Source: Pseudomonadota bacterium (lineage in GTDB: Bacteria; Myxococcota_A; Bradymonadia; UBA4248). Taken from it: a stretch of DNA of 44,286 nucleotides. The position numbers and the translations under genes are program-made. A model generated the notes under the pieces. It was not told the origin of the DNA, did not search any database, and saw nothing but the letters and a program-made list of their open reading frames with translations. Below are positions 17,479-26,758 of this stretch, in pieces (the stretch's first letter is position 1; each line of letters starts with the position of its first letter). The stretch spans positions 1 through 44,286 of the forward strand of contig JAFOHE010000055.1 in assembly GCA_017421975.1 (NCBI GenBank). The letters are read 5' to 3'.

Positions 17479-17748
17479 ATGGAAAGTACGAAACGTGGTA
17501 ACCGCAAGACGCGAGTCGGCACGGTAGTCAGCAACAAGATGGAGAAAACGATTGTTGTCGTTGTCGAACGACGCGTTCTTCATCCGGTTTATAAAAAGTA
17601 TGTTAAGAGCCAGTCGCGTTATATGGCTCAGGACAGTGAGAACACTGCCCGCATTGGCGATCATGTTCTTATTGAAGAAACGCGACCGATTTCGAAGAAT
17701 AAGTGCTGGCGATTGAAAGAGATCATTCGTCGTGCGCCTGTGTTATAA
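17479..17748 (+). CDS. rpsQ: 30S ribosomal protein S17
   Basis: 89 residues. Early 16S rRNA-binding protein with an OB fold. Visible: KTRVGTVVSNKMEKTIVVVVERRVLHPVYKKYVK, then DHVLIEETRPISKNKCWRLKEII, both diagnostic. GAGAGGATAAG precedes the ATG. Confidence 0.97.
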   Translation: MESTKRGNRKTRVGTVVSNKMEKTIVVVVERRVLHPVYKKYVKSQSRYMAQDSENTARIGDHVLIEETRPISKNKCWRLKEIIRRAPVL

Positions 17749-17775
17749 GCAAAGTTCAGATAAGGGGAAATAGCC

Positions 17776-18144
17776 GTGATTCAGATGCAGTCAGTCCTCT
17801 CGGTTGCTGATAACTCGGGAGCGAAAAAAGTTCAGTGCATAAAAGTAATTGGTGGTTCGAAACGCAAATACGCCGGTATTGGTGATGTAATTGTCGTTTC
17901 AGTTAAGGACGCCATTCCGAACTCCAAGGTCAAAAAAGGTGATGTTCACCAGGCAGTTATTGTACGCACTGCCAAAGAGATAGCTCGTAAAGATGGCAGC
18001 TACATTCGTTTTGATCAGAATGCAGCTGTTTTGATTGATGCCCAGAAGAACCCGATTGGAACGCGTATTTTTGGGCCTGTCGCGCGTGAACTTCGTGCGA
18101 AGAGCTATTTGAAGATCATTTCTCTTGCCCCTGAAGTTCTTTAA
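17776..18144 (+). CDS. rplN: 50S ribosomal protein L14
   Basis: 122 residues. 50S protein at the subunit interface. Starts [24 protein letters not shown] and ends [15 protein letters not shown], full length. The start codon is GTG after AAGGGGAAA, supported by the exact family N-terminus. Confidence 0.98.
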   Translation: MIQMQSVLSVADNSGAKKVQCIKVIGGSKRKYAGIGDVIVVSVKDAIPNSKVKKGDVHQAVIVRTAKEIARKDGSYIRFDQNAAVLIDAQKNPIGTRIFGPVARELRAKSYLKIISLAPEVL

Positions 18145-18157
18145 GACGAGGTATGAT

Positions 18158-18529
18158 ATGAAGATCAAAAAAGGTGATGTTGTCATCATTCTTTCGGGTA
18201 AAGAAAAGGGCAAGCAGGGACGAGTGCTTCGTGTAGACACGAAAAGTGACCGCGTCTTTGTTGAAGGCCGCAACATCGTAAAACGCCATCAGCGTGCGAA
18301 TGCTGCTGGTCAGGAATCTGGAATTATCAGCAAAGAAGCTGGAATTCATGTGAGTAATGTTGCGCTTTATAGTGAAAAGTTGAAACGTGGTGTCCGCGTG
18401 TGCGCTCGCTATGAAGGTAAGGATGGCGCTTTGTTTGCGACGAAAGCCGAGGCGCTGAATAGCTACAGTGAGCCAGTTGCTCGCATCAGCAAGGTGCGTT
18501 ATTGTGTTAAAACTGGCGAAATTTTCTAG
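18158..18529 (+). CDS. rplX: 50S ribosomal protein L24
   Basis: 123 residues. Assembly initiator of the 50S. KOW motif near the N-terminus (KKGDVVIILSGKEKGKQGRVLRV), then EGRNIVKRHQR, then KEAGIHVSNVALY. About 20 residues longer than the E. coli protein, the extra lying in the C-terminal half. Start at MKIKKGD with ACGAGG upstream; an upstream frame to 18125 overlaps rplN and was rejected. Confidence 0.95.
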   Translation: MKIKKGDVVIILSGKEKGKQGRVLRVDTKSDRVFVEGRNIVKRHQRANAAGQESGIISKEAGIHVSNVALYSEKLKRGVRVCARYEGKDGALFATKAEALNSYSEPVARISKVRYCVKTGEIF

Positions 18530-18558
18530 TAAGTCTGAATTGAAGGCAGGAGGAGTCT

Positions 18559-19101
18559 GTGACTCGGCTATTTGATCGATATACGAACGAGGTTATCCCG
18601 GCGCTTAAAAAAGAGTTCGGTTATAAGAACCCTATGGAGATTCCTCGTGTCGAAAAAGTTGTCCTCAACGTTGGTCTTGGTAAAGATGCGTCGAGCAATT
18701 CCAAATTGATTGAGGTTGTATGCAATGAGATTGGTGCGATTACGGGACAGAAGCCTGTAATTACGAAAGCGAAGAAATCCATTGCTTCATTCAAACTTCG
18801 TCAGGGTATGCCTATTGGCGTGATGGTGACGCTTCGTCGTGACCGTATGTATGAATTCCTTGATCGTCTAATGAACGTAGCGCTTCCGCGTGTCCGTGAC
18901 TTCCGCGGTGTGAGCGATAAAGCGTTTGACGGTAAAGGCAATTACACGCTTGGTGTTAAGGAACACATTATTTTCCCTGAAATTCAGCTCGACAAGATCG
19001 AGAAAGTTTATGGTATGAATATTTGTGTTGTCACGAGTGCCCGTACTGATGAAGAAGCACGTTCTTTAATCAAACATTTGGGAATGCCTTTTAAGAAGTA
19101 G
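18559..19101 (+). CDS. rplE: 50S ribosomal protein L5
   Basis: 180 residues. Binds 5S rRNA and contacts the P-site tRNA. Visible: [43 protein letters not shown], and the end [25 protein letters not shown] start after AGGAGGAG. Confidence 0.98.
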   Translation: MTRLFDRYTNEVIPALKKEFGYKNPMEIPRVEKVVLNVGLGKDASSNSKLIEVVCNEIGAITGQKPVITKAKKSIASFKLRQGMPIGVMVTLRRDRMYEFLDRLMNVALPRVRDFRGVSDKAFDGKGNYTLGVKEHIIFPEIQLDKIEKVYGMNICVVTSARTDEEARSLIKHLGMPFKK

Positions 19102-19112
19102 GAGAAGACACT

Positions 19113-19298
19113 GTGGCACGTAAAGCAATGATAGAGAAGCAGCAAAAGCAGCAGAAATTCACAGTGCGCAATTACACGCGTTGTTCAGTCTGTGGGCGTT
19201 CGCATGCATATTTGAGGAAGTTTGGTCTTTGCCGTATTTGTTTCCGTATGCTCGCTCTCAAGGGTGAGCTTCCCGGCGTTACGAAAGCCAGCTGGTAG
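19113..19298 (+). CDS. rpsZ: 30S ribosomal protein S14, zinc-binding type Z
   Basis: 61 residues, the short form. CxxC pairs CSVC and CRIC flank a basic stretch ([24 protein letters not shown]) and form the zinc ribbon. The N-terminus has an unusual Gln/Lys-rich stretch ([10 protein letters not shown]). GTG start with AGGAGA upstream. Zinc-dependent S14 is often paired with a zinc-free copy elsewhere; none is visible here. Confidence 0.95.
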   Translation: MARKAMIEKQQKQQKFTVRNYTRCSVCGRSHAYLRKFGLCRICFRMLALKGELPGVTKASW

Positions 19299-19321
19299 GT
19301 TCATAGAGAGGAATAAAGCTT

Positions 19322-19711
19322 ATGATGACAGATCCTATTGCGGATTTACTTACAAGAATCCGTAATGCCCAATTAGCAAAACACGATAAAGTTACTGTAA
19401 AAACGTCTCGTCTTCGCACAGAGATTTTGCGTATCCTGAAAGAAGAAGGATACATTGAAGACTATGCCGTCAGTGATGGTCCGATCGCGGTTGCTGAAGT
19501 TTCACTGAAATATTATCACAATGACCCTGTCATTCGTAATATCTCTCGTGAGTCAAAACCTGGTCGGCGTGTCTATGTCAAGCACCATGCAATCCCGGAA
19601 GTTCTTGGAGGACTTGGTCTTTGCATCATTTCAACGTCGCATGGCGTAATGAGCGGCAAAGACGCTCGTACTCAGAAACTTGGCGGCGAATTGATCTGCA
19701 CAGTTTATTAG
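19322..19711 (+). CDS. rpsH: 30S ribosomal protein S8
   Basis: 129 residues. Central-domain 16S rRNA binder and, in E. coli, repressor of the spc operon. Starts TDPIADLLTRIRNAQLAKH and ends GGLGLCIISTSHGVMSGKDARTQKLGGELICTVY. Two consecutive ATGs (19322, 19325) are possible; GAGAGGAAT supports either. Confidence 0.97.
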   Translation: MMTDPIADLLTRIRNAQLAKHDKVTVKTSRLRTEILRILKEEGYIEDYAVSDGPIAVAEVSLKYYHNDPVIRNISRESKPGRRVYVKHHAIPEVLGGLGLCIISTSHGVMSGKDARTQKLGGELICTVY

Positions 19712-19725
19712 TACGAGGGTGAATC

Positions 19726-20289
19726 ATGAATACAGAAAACTTCAAACAGTCGCGTATTGGTAAAGCGCCTGTCGCGATTCCTTCGGGTGTTGATGTTAAA
19801 ATCAATGGCCGAACAGTGTCGCTCAAGGGGCCGAAGGGTTCGATTGAAAGAACGTTTCACCCGAGCGTAGAGATTAAACAGGCCGACGGTCATTTGACTG
19901 TCGAGCTTCATCAGCTTGATAATGAAGGCCGAGCGATAAGTGGTCTTTGCCGTTCGCTTCTTCATAATATGGTTGTTGGTGTCAGCCAGGGTTATGAGCG
20001 CAAGCTTGAGATCAACGGTACAGGGTATCGTGCGGAACTTCGTGGCAAAAACGAGATATTATTCAATCTTGGTTACAGCCATCCGATCGTTTATGAGCTT
20101 CCTGATTGTGTTCAGGCAGAGATCTCCAAAGACAACAAGATAACGCTTCGTAGTGCTGATAAGGAAGAGATTGGTAAGACAGCAGCCAAGATCCGATCCT
20201 TCCGTAAACCTGAGCCTTACAAAGGTAAGGGTATTAAGTATGCTGAAGAAGTCATTCAGCGCAAAGCTGGTAAAACATCTGGTAAGTAA
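19726..20289 (+). CDS. rplF: 50S ribosomal protein L6
   Basis: 187 residues. Near the factor-binding site of the 50S. Visible: SRIGKAPVAIPSGVDVKINGRTVSLKGPKG, LLHNMVVGVSQGYERKLEINGTGYRA, and the C-terminal signature EPYKGKGIKYAEE. ACGAGGGTG precedes the ATG. Confidence 0.98.
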   Translation: MNTENFKQSRIGKAPVAIPSGVDVKINGRTVSLKGPKGSIERTFHPSVEIKQADGHLTVELHQLDNEGRAISGLCRSLLHNMVVGVSQGYERKLEINGTGYRAELRGKNEILFNLGYSHPIVYELPDCVQAEISKDNKITLRSADKEEIGKTAAKIRSFRKPEPYKGKGIKYAEEVIQRKAGKTSGK

Positions 20290-20306
20290 TGCGGGGAGAA
20301 TAAGGT

Positions 20307-20678
20307 ATGGCTTGTAAAACAATTAAGAAAACGGATCTTCGAATCCGTCGTCAGAAGTCGGTTCGTCGTACTGTCCGTGGTACATCCGAACGTCCTCGCC
20401 TTTGTGTATTCCGTAGTGGCCGTCACATGTATTGCCAGATCATCAATGATGAAACAGGCACGACATTGTGTTCACTTTCGACGCTTCATAGCCAGGTGAA
20501 AGCTTTGATTGATGGGAAGAAGCCCGTTGAACAGGCACGCATTCTTGGTGTTGAAATGGCAAAAGTCTGCCTGGAAAAATCGATCGCCCAAGTTGCTTTC
20601 GACCGTAATGGTTTTATTTTCCATGGACGAATTGCTGCGGTTGCTTCCGGTGCTCGAGAAGGCGGTTTAAATTTCTAA
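20307..20678 (+). CDS. rplR: 50S ribosomal protein L18
   Basis: 123 residues. Binds 5S rRNA with L5. Visible: RIRRQKSVRRTVRGTSERPRLCVFRS and the end VAFDRNGFIFHGRIAAVASGAREGGLNF, complete. GGGGAG precedes the ATG. Confidence 0.97.
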   Translation: MACKTIKKTDLRIRRQKSVRRTVRGTSERPRLCVFRSGRHMYCQIINDETGTTLCSLSTLHSQVKALIDGKKPVEQARILGVEMAKVCLEKSIAQVAFDRNGFIFHGRIAAVASGAREGGLNF

Positions 20679-20686
20679 CCAGTTCA

Positions 20687-20708
20687 TGTCTCCGTGTGAT
20701 CGGAGACA
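20687..20708 (+). promoter_or_regulatory. Intercistronic hairpin between rplR and rpsE
   Basis: TGTCTCCG-TGTGAT-CGGAGACA, a perfect 8-bp stem. It lies 8 bases after the rplR stop and 9 before the rpsE ribosome site AAGGAGA. No T-run, so more likely a processing or translational control site than a terminator. Confidence 0.5.
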
Positions 20709-20730
20709 AAGTTATCTAAGGAGATAGAGC

Positions 20731-21243
20731 GTGACAGCTACTCGAGTTGCTAATGAGAATGAATCGGTCAAACGCGAGAGCGATCTGATCGAGAAAGTAG
20801 TTTATATCAATCGTGTTGCCAAGGTTGTTAAGGGTGGACGTCGTTTCAGTTTCGGTGCCATCGTTGTTGTTGGTGATGGCAGCGGTCGTGTTGGATTTGC
20901 GCATGGCAAAGCAAACGAAGTTCCTGAAGCAATCAGCAAGGGTACCGATCGTGCACGTCGTCTTATGACGAAAGTTGCCGTGATCGATGGTACGCTTCCG
21001 CATGAAGTTGTTGGAAAATACGGTGCATCGCGTGTTTACATGCGTCCTGCTGGCAAAGGTACAGGCGTTATCGCCGGTGGTGCAGTCCGCGCAGTACTTG
21101 AAGCTTGTGGTGTTGAAAACGTGTTGTCGCGTGCTTATGGTTCGACGAATCCGCATAACCTCGTCCGTGCAACGCTTGATGGTTTGAAAAAACTCCAGAG
21201 CCGTGAACATTACATGGCGAAACTGGGCAAATCTGTGGATTAA
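20731..21243 (+). CDS. rpsE: 30S ribosomal protein S5
   Basis: 170 residues. At the mRNA entry channel; mutations affect fidelity and spectinomycin response. Visible: [38 protein letters not shown] and [47 protein letters not shown] start after AAGGAGA. Preceded by a 52-bp gap holding a perfect hairpin. Confidence 0.98.
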   Translation: MTATRVANENESVKRESDLIEKVVYINRVAKVVKGGRRFSFGAIVVVGDGSGRVGFAHGKANEVPEAISKGTDRARRLMTKVAVIDGTLPHEVVGKYGASRVYMRPAGKGTGVIAGGAVRAVLEACGVENVLSRAYGSTNPHNLVRATLDGLKKLQSREHYMAKLGKSVD

Positions 21244-21262
21244 TACAGATCGGAGTTGAATC

Positions 21263-21448
21263 ATGAGTAAGATTAAGGTTACCCGTACACGTAGTGGAAT
21301 CTGCCGTGTCGATAATCAGATTGAGACGCTCAAGCATCTTGGGCTTCGTAAAGTAAATCATTCGGTTGTTCTTGAAGACACGGCGATTGTTCGTGGCATG
21401 CTCAAGAAGGTCGAACATATGGTGAAAGTGTCGCCTGTCAATGACTAA
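21263..21448 (+). CDS. rpmD: 50S ribosomal protein L30
   Basis: 61 residues. Starts SKIKVTRTRSGICRVDNQIETLKHLGLRK and continues VVLEDTAIVRGMLKKVEHMVKV, the family pattern. Ribosome site CGGAG. The C-terminal SPVND is usual for the short bacterial form. Confidence 0.94.
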   Translation: MSKIKVTRTRSGICRVDNQIETLKHLGLRKVNHSVVLEDTAIVRGMLKKVEHMVKVSPVND

Positions 21449-21470
21449 GCGATAAAGATAGAGGTTCATA

Positions 21471-21920
21471 ATGATTAATTTGAGCAATCTTCAGCCTGCT
21501 CCTGGTAGCACGCATGCCCGCAAACGTCTCGGACGTGGTACGAGCAGTGGTCAGGGTAAAACTGCAGGCAAAGGCCAGAAAGGCCAGAATTCTAGAGCCG
21601 GTGGTGGCGTTCGCGTTGGTTTTGAAGGCGGTCAGATGCCTATCAGCCGACGTTTGCCAAAACGTGGTTTCTGCAATGTTTTCGCGAAAAACATCGCGAT
21701 CGTCAATGTTTCTGATCTCGATCGTTTTGAAGCTGATTCCGTCGTGGATATTGTTGCGCTCCGCAGTGCCCGCCTCGTTCGTGGTAACGTTGATGGCGTC
21801 AAGATCCTCGGTAATGGTGAAATCAGCAAGAGTCTGAAAGTTATCGTTGATGCCGTAAGTGCTTCTGCTCGCGAGAAGATTGAGAAAGCTGGCGGCAGCA
21901 TTGAGGTCTGTGGTGGCTAG
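21471..21920 (+). CDS. rplO: 50S ribosomal protein L15
   Basis: 149 residues. Late 50S assembly protein. Visible: [44 protein letters not shown] and [18 protein letters not shown]. Its last codons overlap the proposed secY start by 8 bases, so the two are probably coupled. Confidence 0.97.
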   Translation: MINLSNLQPAPGSTHARKRLGRGTSSGQGKTAGKGQKGQNSRAGGGVRVGFEGGQMPISRRLPKRGFCNVFAKNIAIVNVSDLDRFEADSVVDIVALRSARLVRGNVDGVKILGNGEISKSLKVIVDAVSASAREKIEKAGGSIEVCGG

Positions 21921-23259
21921 CGGATTCTTAAACATGTTTAAAATCCCCGAGTTGCGTAAGCGTATTTTCTTTACGCTTGCGCTGCTTGCGGTTTATCGCA
22001 TCGGTTGCTTCATTACGACACCGGGTGTTGATAGGGTTCAGATGAATTCTCTTTTTGGCGGTGACAGCCAAGGGATGCTTTCTCTGTTCAATTTCTTTTC
22101 TGGTGGCGCTTTGGAGCAAATGTCTATTTTTGCTCTTGGCATTATGCCCTACATCAGCGCATCGATTATATTTCAGCTGCTTGGTGTAGTTGTTCCCGCT
22201 GTTGAACGTAAGCAAAAAGAGGGTGATGCGGGCCGAAGGGCTATTAATCAGTGGACGAGGTATCTGACTTTGGGTATTTCTGTTGTCCAGGGTGGATTCA
22301 TGGCGAAGTATCTCCAGAGTCTCTCTGATCACGGTGATGTACCTGGCCTTGTGACGATTCATAGCGAAGTGGGTTTTATTCTGTTGACGATCCTTTCTCT
22401 CACAACCGGGGCAGTGTTCATTATGTGGCTCGGTGAACAGATTAATGACCGCGGAATTGGTAATGGCATTTCGCTCGTCATTTTTGCTGGTATCGTTGCC
22501 CGTTTGCCCAATGCCCTGTATACGCTCGTCGAACAGGCGTTCGGTGATAAGACTGGGACTGTGGGTCTGTCTATGTATCAGATCCTTCTCCTTGGTGTTA
22601 TCGTCGTCGTCACAATCGCATTCATCTGCTTCTTTGAAAAAGCACAGCGTCGTCTTCCGATCCAACATGCGAAACGTATGGTTGGTCGGGATGCATTCTC
22701 TGGTCAGGCCTCGTATTTGCCGCTTAAACTGAACACATCTGGTGTTATTCCGCCCATTTTTGCAAGTTCTATTTTGATGTTTCCTGCAACATTGGCAGGG
22801 TTTTTCGATGATGTTGAATGGCTTCAGTGGATGCGTGCAGCATTGATTCCTGGTGATTGGCGTCATATTCTGTTCTATGTTCTTCTGATCGTATTTTTCT
22901 GTTTCTTCTATACGGCGGTTGTTTTCAATCCTGTAGATGTTGCAGATAATCTGAAGAAGAATCAGGCCAGTATTCCTGGAATTCGTCCTGGAAAGATGAC
23001 AGCTGAATATATCGATACAGCGCTTAGCCGCGTGACTGTCGTTGGTGCGATCTATATTTCTGCTGTTTGTATTTTGCCCGAAATTCTCGCTTCGAGTTTT
23101 CAGGTACAGTTTTATTTTGGCGGTACGTCTCTCCTTATCGTTGTCGGTGTAGCACTTGATACCGTTCGTCAGATAGAGGAACATCTTACGAACCGTCATT
23201 ATGAAGGATTTAATAATCCAGGTAATCGCCCGCGTCTAAGACGTGATGGAGCAGCCTAA
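21913..23259 (+). CDS. secY: Protein translocase subunit SecY
   Basis: About 448 residues. Forms the Sec channel with SecE/SecG in the inner membrane. Family signatures: [23 protein letters not shown] (start of TM1), [15 protein letters not shown] (TM2), [12 protein letters not shown], and [14 protein letters not shown]. Ten hydrophobic segments are consistent. I chose the GTG at 21913 because GAGG lies 6 bases before it and the N-terminus [17 protein letters not shown] fits the family; an ATG at 21934 is the alternative. Overlaps rplO. Confidence 0.96.
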   Translation: MASGFLNMFKIPELRKRIFFTLALLAVYRIGCFITTPGVDRVQMNSLFGGDSQGMLSLFNFFSGGALEQMSIFALGIMPYISASIIFQLLGVVVPAVERKQKEGDAGRRAINQWTRYLTLGISVVQGGFMAKYLQSLSDHGDVPGLVTIHSEVGFILLTILSLTTGAVFIMWLGEQINDRGIGNGISLVIFAGIVARLPNALYTLVEQAFGDKTGTVGLSMYQILLLGVIVVVTIAFICFFEKAQRRLPIQHAKRMVGRDAFSGQASYLPLKLNTSGVIPPIFASSILMFPATLAGFFDDVEWLQWMRAALIPGDWRHILFYVLLIVFFCFFYTAVVFNPVDVADNLKKNQASIPGIRPGKMTAEYIDTALSRVTVVGAIYISAVCILPEILASSFQVQFYFGGTSLLIVVGVALDTVRQIEEHLTNRHYEGFNNPGNRPRLRRDGAA

Positions 23260-23268
23260 AGGGAAAAT

Positions 23269-23901
23269 ATGAAGAAACGCGTAATATTGCTTGGCCCTCC
23301 TGGTGCTGGTAAAGGTACTCATGCGAAGTCGTTGACGGTCGCGATGCATATTCCCCATATTTCAACGGGTGATATGCTTCGTGATGCGCGTTCCCGTGGA
23401 ACGGAACTTGGAAAGCAAGCCGATAGCTATATGTCTTCTGGCGCACTTGTTCCGGATGCTTTGGTGAACGGTATTGTTGCTGAGCGTCTTGCTTCCGAGA
23501 CGAATGGGTATCTTCTGGATGGTTATCCCAGAACGATCGCTCAGGCTGAATATCTGAGTGCCTGCGGTGAAAAAATAGATGCTGTTGTTCTGATCGATGT
23601 GGCCGATGATGTTCTGATTGAACGTATTGTGGGACGTTTGAGTTGTCCAAACTGTGGTGCAGTCTATCACCGGACAAATATGCCGCCAAAAGTATCCGGA
23701 AAATGTGACGCCTGTGGTAAGGATCTTGTGCAGCGTGCAGATGATAATGAAGTCACTGTTCGTCAGCGACTAGAAGCATATCATAAGCAGACGCAGCCGT
23801 TGGTCGATTATTATGATAAACTCGGCCTTCTTTCAAAAATCGACGGTGCGGGTTCGGTTGAAGATGGATTCGCACAGTTGAAAAAGGTTCTTGAGTTTTA
23901 A
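23269..23901 (+). CDS. adk: Adenylate kinase, zinc-LID type
   Basis: 210 residues. Interconverts ATP + AMP and 2 ADP. P-loop GPPGAGKGTHAK (9-20), AMP site STGDMLRDA, GYLLDGYPRT, and a LID with two CxxC pairs (CPNC from about 126, then CDAC) that bind zinc. GGGAAA precedes the ATG, 9 bp after secY. The usual map and infA genes are missing after it; rpmJ follows in 113 bp. Confidence 0.97.
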   Translation: MKKRVILLGPPGAGKGTHAKSLTVAMHIPHISTGDMLRDARSRGTELGKQADSYMSSGALVPDALVNGIVAERLASETNGYLLDGYPRTIAQAEYLSACGEKIDAVVLIDVADDVLIERIVGRLSCPNCGAVYHRTNMPPKVSGKCDACGKDLVQRADDNEVTVRQRLEAYHKQTQPLVDYYDKLGLLSKIDGAGSVEDGFAQLKKVLEF

Positions 23902-24014
23902 AGAATTCGAATGTGCACTTTTCTCTTGCCTTTATGTGTGTGATGTGATAATTGCGTGACCCCTGTAGGTAGTGTTCGAAGTGTACACTCATAGTTGAAT
24001 AAGGAGAGACGCGG

Positions 24015-24128
24015 ATGAAAGTTCGACCGTCAGTTAAAAAAATTTGTGACAAATGTAAATTGATTCGCCGTCACGGTGTTGTTCGAGTGATTTGTGAAAA
24101 TCCTCGTCATAAACAGCGTCAGGGCTAA
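24015..24128 (+). CDS. rpmJ: 50S ribosomal protein L36
   Basis: 37 residues: [19 protein letters not shown], then [18 protein letters not shown]. The zinc form, with CDKC, a later Cys and His as ligands. AAGGAGAG precedes the ATG. The gene is 18 bp before rpsM. Confidence 0.95.
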   Translation: MKVRPSVKKICDKCKLIRRHGVVRVICENPRHKQRQG

Positions 24129-24145
24129 TTAGGAGGAAGAGCCTC

Positions 24146-24511
24146 ATGGCACGTATTGCAGGTATTGATTTGCCGCGCCGCAAACGTATGGATATTGCTC
24201 TGACGAGCATTTATGGAATTGGCCGTACGCGCGCTAAAGTTATTCTCGACGAAGCTAAAATTCCTTATGATCGTTGCAGTGACGATCTTACGGAAGCTGA
24301 AGTCCGTGTTATCCGTGACGTCATCGAAGCCCATTACCAGGTAGAAGGTGATCTTCGTCGTCTCGTTCGCACGAATATCAAACGTCTTATGGATCTTGGA
24401 TGTTACCGGGGCCTCCGCCATCGTAGAGGTCTTCCTTGCCGTGGTCAGCGTACGAAAACGAACGCTCGCACGCGTAAAGGTCCAAGCCGCGTTGTTCTTA
24501 AGAAGAAATAA
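24146..24511 (+). CDS. rpsM: 30S ribosomal protein S13
   Basis: 121 residues. 30S head, contacts the P-site tRNA and the 50S. Visible: [25 protein letters not shown] and the C-terminal [28 protein letters not shown] very strong ribosome site AGGAGGAAG precedes the ATG. Confidence 0.98.
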   Translation: MARIAGIDLPRRKRMDIALTSIYGIGRTRAKVILDEAKIPYDRCSDDLTEAEVRVIRDVIEAHYQVEGDLRRLVRTNIKRLMDLGCYRGLRHRRGLPCRGQRTKTNARTRKGPSRVVLKKK

Positions 24512-24534
24512 TTCAGATAGAGTGAGGAAAAACA

Positions 24535-24945
24535 GTGGCTAAAATTAAAGCTAAAAGTGCTACTTCTAAACGTGGCGTTAAAAAACATGTTAAAAAGAAT
24601 GTAGCAAACGGTGTTGCGCATATTCGTTCGACATTCAATAATACGATTATCACGATCACGGATACGAATGGTGAAGCTGTTTCGTGGTGTACTTGTGGCA
24701 CGAAGGGTTTCAAAGGTTCGCGTAAATCGACGCCGTTTGCTGCCCAGGTTGCTGCCGATGATGCTGCCCATAAAGCTATGGATCATGGTATGCGCTCAAT
24801 CGCAGTTTACGCTAAAGGCCCTGGCTCTGGACGTGAAGCCGCGCTTCGTGCTCTCCAGGCTGCCGGTCTCAAAGTGACGCTTATCCGCGATGTTACACCC
24901 ATTCCCCACAATGGTTGCCGTCCCCCGAAACGCCGTCGCGTCTAG
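24535..24945 (+). CDS. rpsK: 30S ribosomal protein S11
   Basis: 136 residues. 30S platform protein. Visible: [30 protein letters not shown] and the end [26 protein letters not shown]. The GTG start follows GTGAGGA. It is followed by rpoA, not by rpsD (S4), the gene normally found between them. Confidence 0.98.
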   Translation: MAKIKAKSATSKRGVKKHVKKNVANGVAHIRSTFNNTIITITDTNGEAVSWCTCGTKGFKGSRKSTPFAAQVAADDAAHKAMDHGMRSIAVYAKGPGSGREAALRALQAAGLKVTLIRDVTPIPHNGCRPPKRRRV

Positions 24946-24966
24946 GATTTAGCGATTCTATTTCCA

Positions 24967-24990
24967 CGCCAGTAAGGTTTCTTGCTGGCG
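24967..24990 (+). promoter_or_regulatory. Hairpin in the place of rpsD before rpoA
   Basis: CGCCAGTAAG-GTTT-CTTGCTGGCG, a 10-bp stem with one U-G pair, in the 104-bp gap between rpsK and rpoA. It is not followed by a T-run strong enough for termination. It could tune rpoA relative to the ribosomal genes. Confidence 0.5.
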
Positions 24991-25049
24991 GTTTGTTGTC
25001 CTATGCGTTGGTAGACGCTTTTTGGCATCTCTGGGGTGCGGAGGAACGA

Positions 25050-26033
25050 ATGCATCGAAATTGGACTGATCTCATTCGTCCGAAAGGCGTAGAGATTGAT
25101 AATGAAACCCGTACTGCGACGTATTGTAAGTTTGAATGTGAACCTCTCGAAAGAGGTTATGGTTCAACAATCGGCAATGCGCTGCGAAGAATACTTCTTA
25201 GCTCTCTTCAGGGTGCTGCTGTGACTGCTGTCAAAATTGACGGTGCGCTTCATGAGTTTCAGCCCCTGCCCGATGTCAAGGAAGATGTGACAATCATCGT
25301 TCTTAACATTAAAGAGTTGCTCATCAAATCCGATATCACTGAACCAAAGTGGTTGCATGTCGAAAAACATGGCCCCGGTTGTGTCTATGCGCGTGATATC
25401 GAAACGACCCCTGACGTCGAGATCCTCAACCCTGATCACGTGATCTGTACTTTGGGTGAGGATGGTAAGTTTGTTGCCGACTTGTGTGTGTCTACCGGTA
25501 AAGGCTATCGTCGCGCTGAAGAGAATCGTTCCGATGATCTCTCTATTGGTACTATTCCTGTTGACGCTCTCTTTAGCCCCGTGACGCGTGTCAATTATAC
25601 GGTCACAAATGCTCGTGTTGGTCAAAAAACTGACTACGATAAACTTACGCTCGAAATATGGACTGACGGTAGTGTCAAGCCTGAGGATGCACTCGCTTTT
25701 GCTGCGAAAATCCTTAAAGAACAAGTCTCGATCTTCATTAACTTTGATGAGAATATCGTTCCTGTTGAAGTTAAAGAAACCGTCCAGGAATCAAGTTCCA
25801 ACGAGTCTTTTGATCGCTCTGTCGGTGAACTTGAACTCAGCGTTCGTTCTGCAAATTGCTTACAGAACGCTAATATTCGTTATATCGGCGAACTCGTTCA
25901 GAAAACTGAATCCGATATGCTCAAGACTAAGAATTTCGGCCGCAAGAGCTTGCGCGAAATTAAAGATATCCTTTCCCGTATGGGCTTGACCTTGGGTATG
26001 ACTGTCGATAATTGGAATCCTCCCTCCGTTTAA
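25050..26033 (+). CDS. rpoA: DNA-directed RNA polymerase subunit alpha
   Basis: 327 residues. Dimerises to nucleate the RNA polymerase core; the C-terminal domain binds UP elements and activators. N-terminal domain: [21 protein letters not shown] (about 38-58). C-terminal domain from about 255: [23 protein letters not shown], then [23 protein letters not shown]. Start at [16 protein letters not shown] with GGAGG upstream; the longer frame to 24915 overlaps rpsK and runs through the intercistronic hairpin, so it was rejected. Confidence 0.98.
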   Translation: MHRNWTDLIRPKGVEIDNETRTATYCKFECEPLERGYGSTIGNALRRILLSSLQGAAVTAVKIDGALHEFQPLPDVKEDVTIIVLNIKELLIKSDITEPKWLHVEKHGPGCVYARDIETTPDVEILNPDHVICTLGEDGKFVADLCVSTGKGYRRAEENRSDDLSIGTIPVDALFSPVTRVNYTVTNARVGQKTDYDKLTLEIWTDGSVKPEDALAFAAKILKEQVSIFINFDENIVPVEVKETVQESSSNESFDRSVGELELSVRSANCLQNANIRYIGELVQKTESDMLKTKNFGRKSLREIKDILSRMGLTLGMTVDNWNPPSV

Positions 26034-26061
26034 TTTCATTTTTGTTTATAGGTTTGAAACA

Positions 26062-26508
26062 ATGAGACATCGTAAATCAGGCCGTCATTTCAGTCGTCCG
26101 TCTGCGCACCGTAACGCTATGCTCGATACGCTCGCGACACAGCTTCTCGATCATGAAGCCATCCAGACGACTGAACCTAAAGCTAAAGAACTCCGCAGCG
26201 TCGTCGAAAAACTTATCACCCTCGCAAAACGTGGGGATATTCATGCTCGCCGTATCGTTGCTTCTCGCTTGAACCAGCGTGACGTGAATCGTGCCGATGC
26301 TGCCGATTCTAAGCGTCATAATGAAGTCCTTAATAAACTCTTCGATGATATCGCTAAACGTAATGCCAACCGCCCTGGCGGTTACACCCGTATCATCAAA
26401 CTCGGCGTTCGTCATGGTGATAATGCCCCTATGTGCCGCATTGAACTCGTCGAAAAAGCCGTTCCTGAAGCTGTTAAACCTGCTTTCCAGGCTACGACCG
26501 CCGATTAA
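26062..26508 (+). CDS. rplQ: 50S ribosomal protein L17
   Basis: 148 residues. Near the tunnel exit. Starts [45 protein letters not shown] and ends in [24 protein letters not shown] plus a short tail. The codons favour C-ending forms (CTC, GTC, CGC), unlike rpsG and fusA. It is the last gene of the cluster; a strong terminator follows. Confidence 0.97.
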   Translation: MRHRKSGRHFSRPSAHRNAMLDTLATQLLDHEAIQTTEPKAKELRSVVEKLITLAKRGDIHARRIVASRLNQRDVNRADAADSKRHNEVLNKLFDDIAKRNANRPGGYTRIIKLGVRHGDNAPMCRIELVEKAVPEAVKPAFQATTAD

Positions 26509-26525
26509 TCTGCGTTTTGATGCGA

Positions 26526-26553
26526 AAAAAAAGCCGCTTTTGCGGCTTTTTTT
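26526..26553. terminator. Bidirectional terminator of the ribosomal cluster
   Basis: AAAAAAAGCCGC-TTTT-GCGGCTTTTTTT, a perfect 12-bp stem with A-run and T-run on either side, 17 bp after rplQ. Symmetric, so it may also stop the convergent minus-strand gene. Confidence 0.92.
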
Positions 26554-26610
26554 CGTTTTTTATCGTGTATCCCTTTCCACCCTTTTTTCATGGATTATTT
26601 CCGTTTTCGT

Positions 26611-26728
26611 TGGGGGCGTTGCGGGGGTATCCCCCGCACTGGGGGTAGCGGCGTATCGCTTCGATGTTACTTGCTTTTTTTCCTTTTGTTTGCCATCGAA
26701 GCGATAGCCGCGTAGGGGGCTTGCCCCC
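26611..26728 (+). repeat. Dispersed three-hairpin element, copy C
   Basis: GCGTTGCGGGGGTATCCCCCGC, GGGGGTAGCGGCG, inner stem TATCGCTTCGATG (26654-26666) paired perfectly with CATCGAAGCGATA (26694-26706) around a 27-base T-rich loop, GCCGCGTA, and GGGGG-CTTG-CCCCC. Lies between convergent rplQ and the EEP-fold gene. Confidence 0.85.
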
Positions 26729-26758
26729 ACATCTTTGACTCTCCTTCTTCGGCTCTTT

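Noticed and set aside
21928..23199. 423-residue minus-strand open frame
   Set aside because: Antisense shadow of secY, full of Asn/Arg/Thr low-complexity, no family features.
24915..25049. N-terminal extension of rpoA by 45 residues
   Set aside because: Overlaps rpsK and the intercistronic hairpin; not part of the RpoA family.
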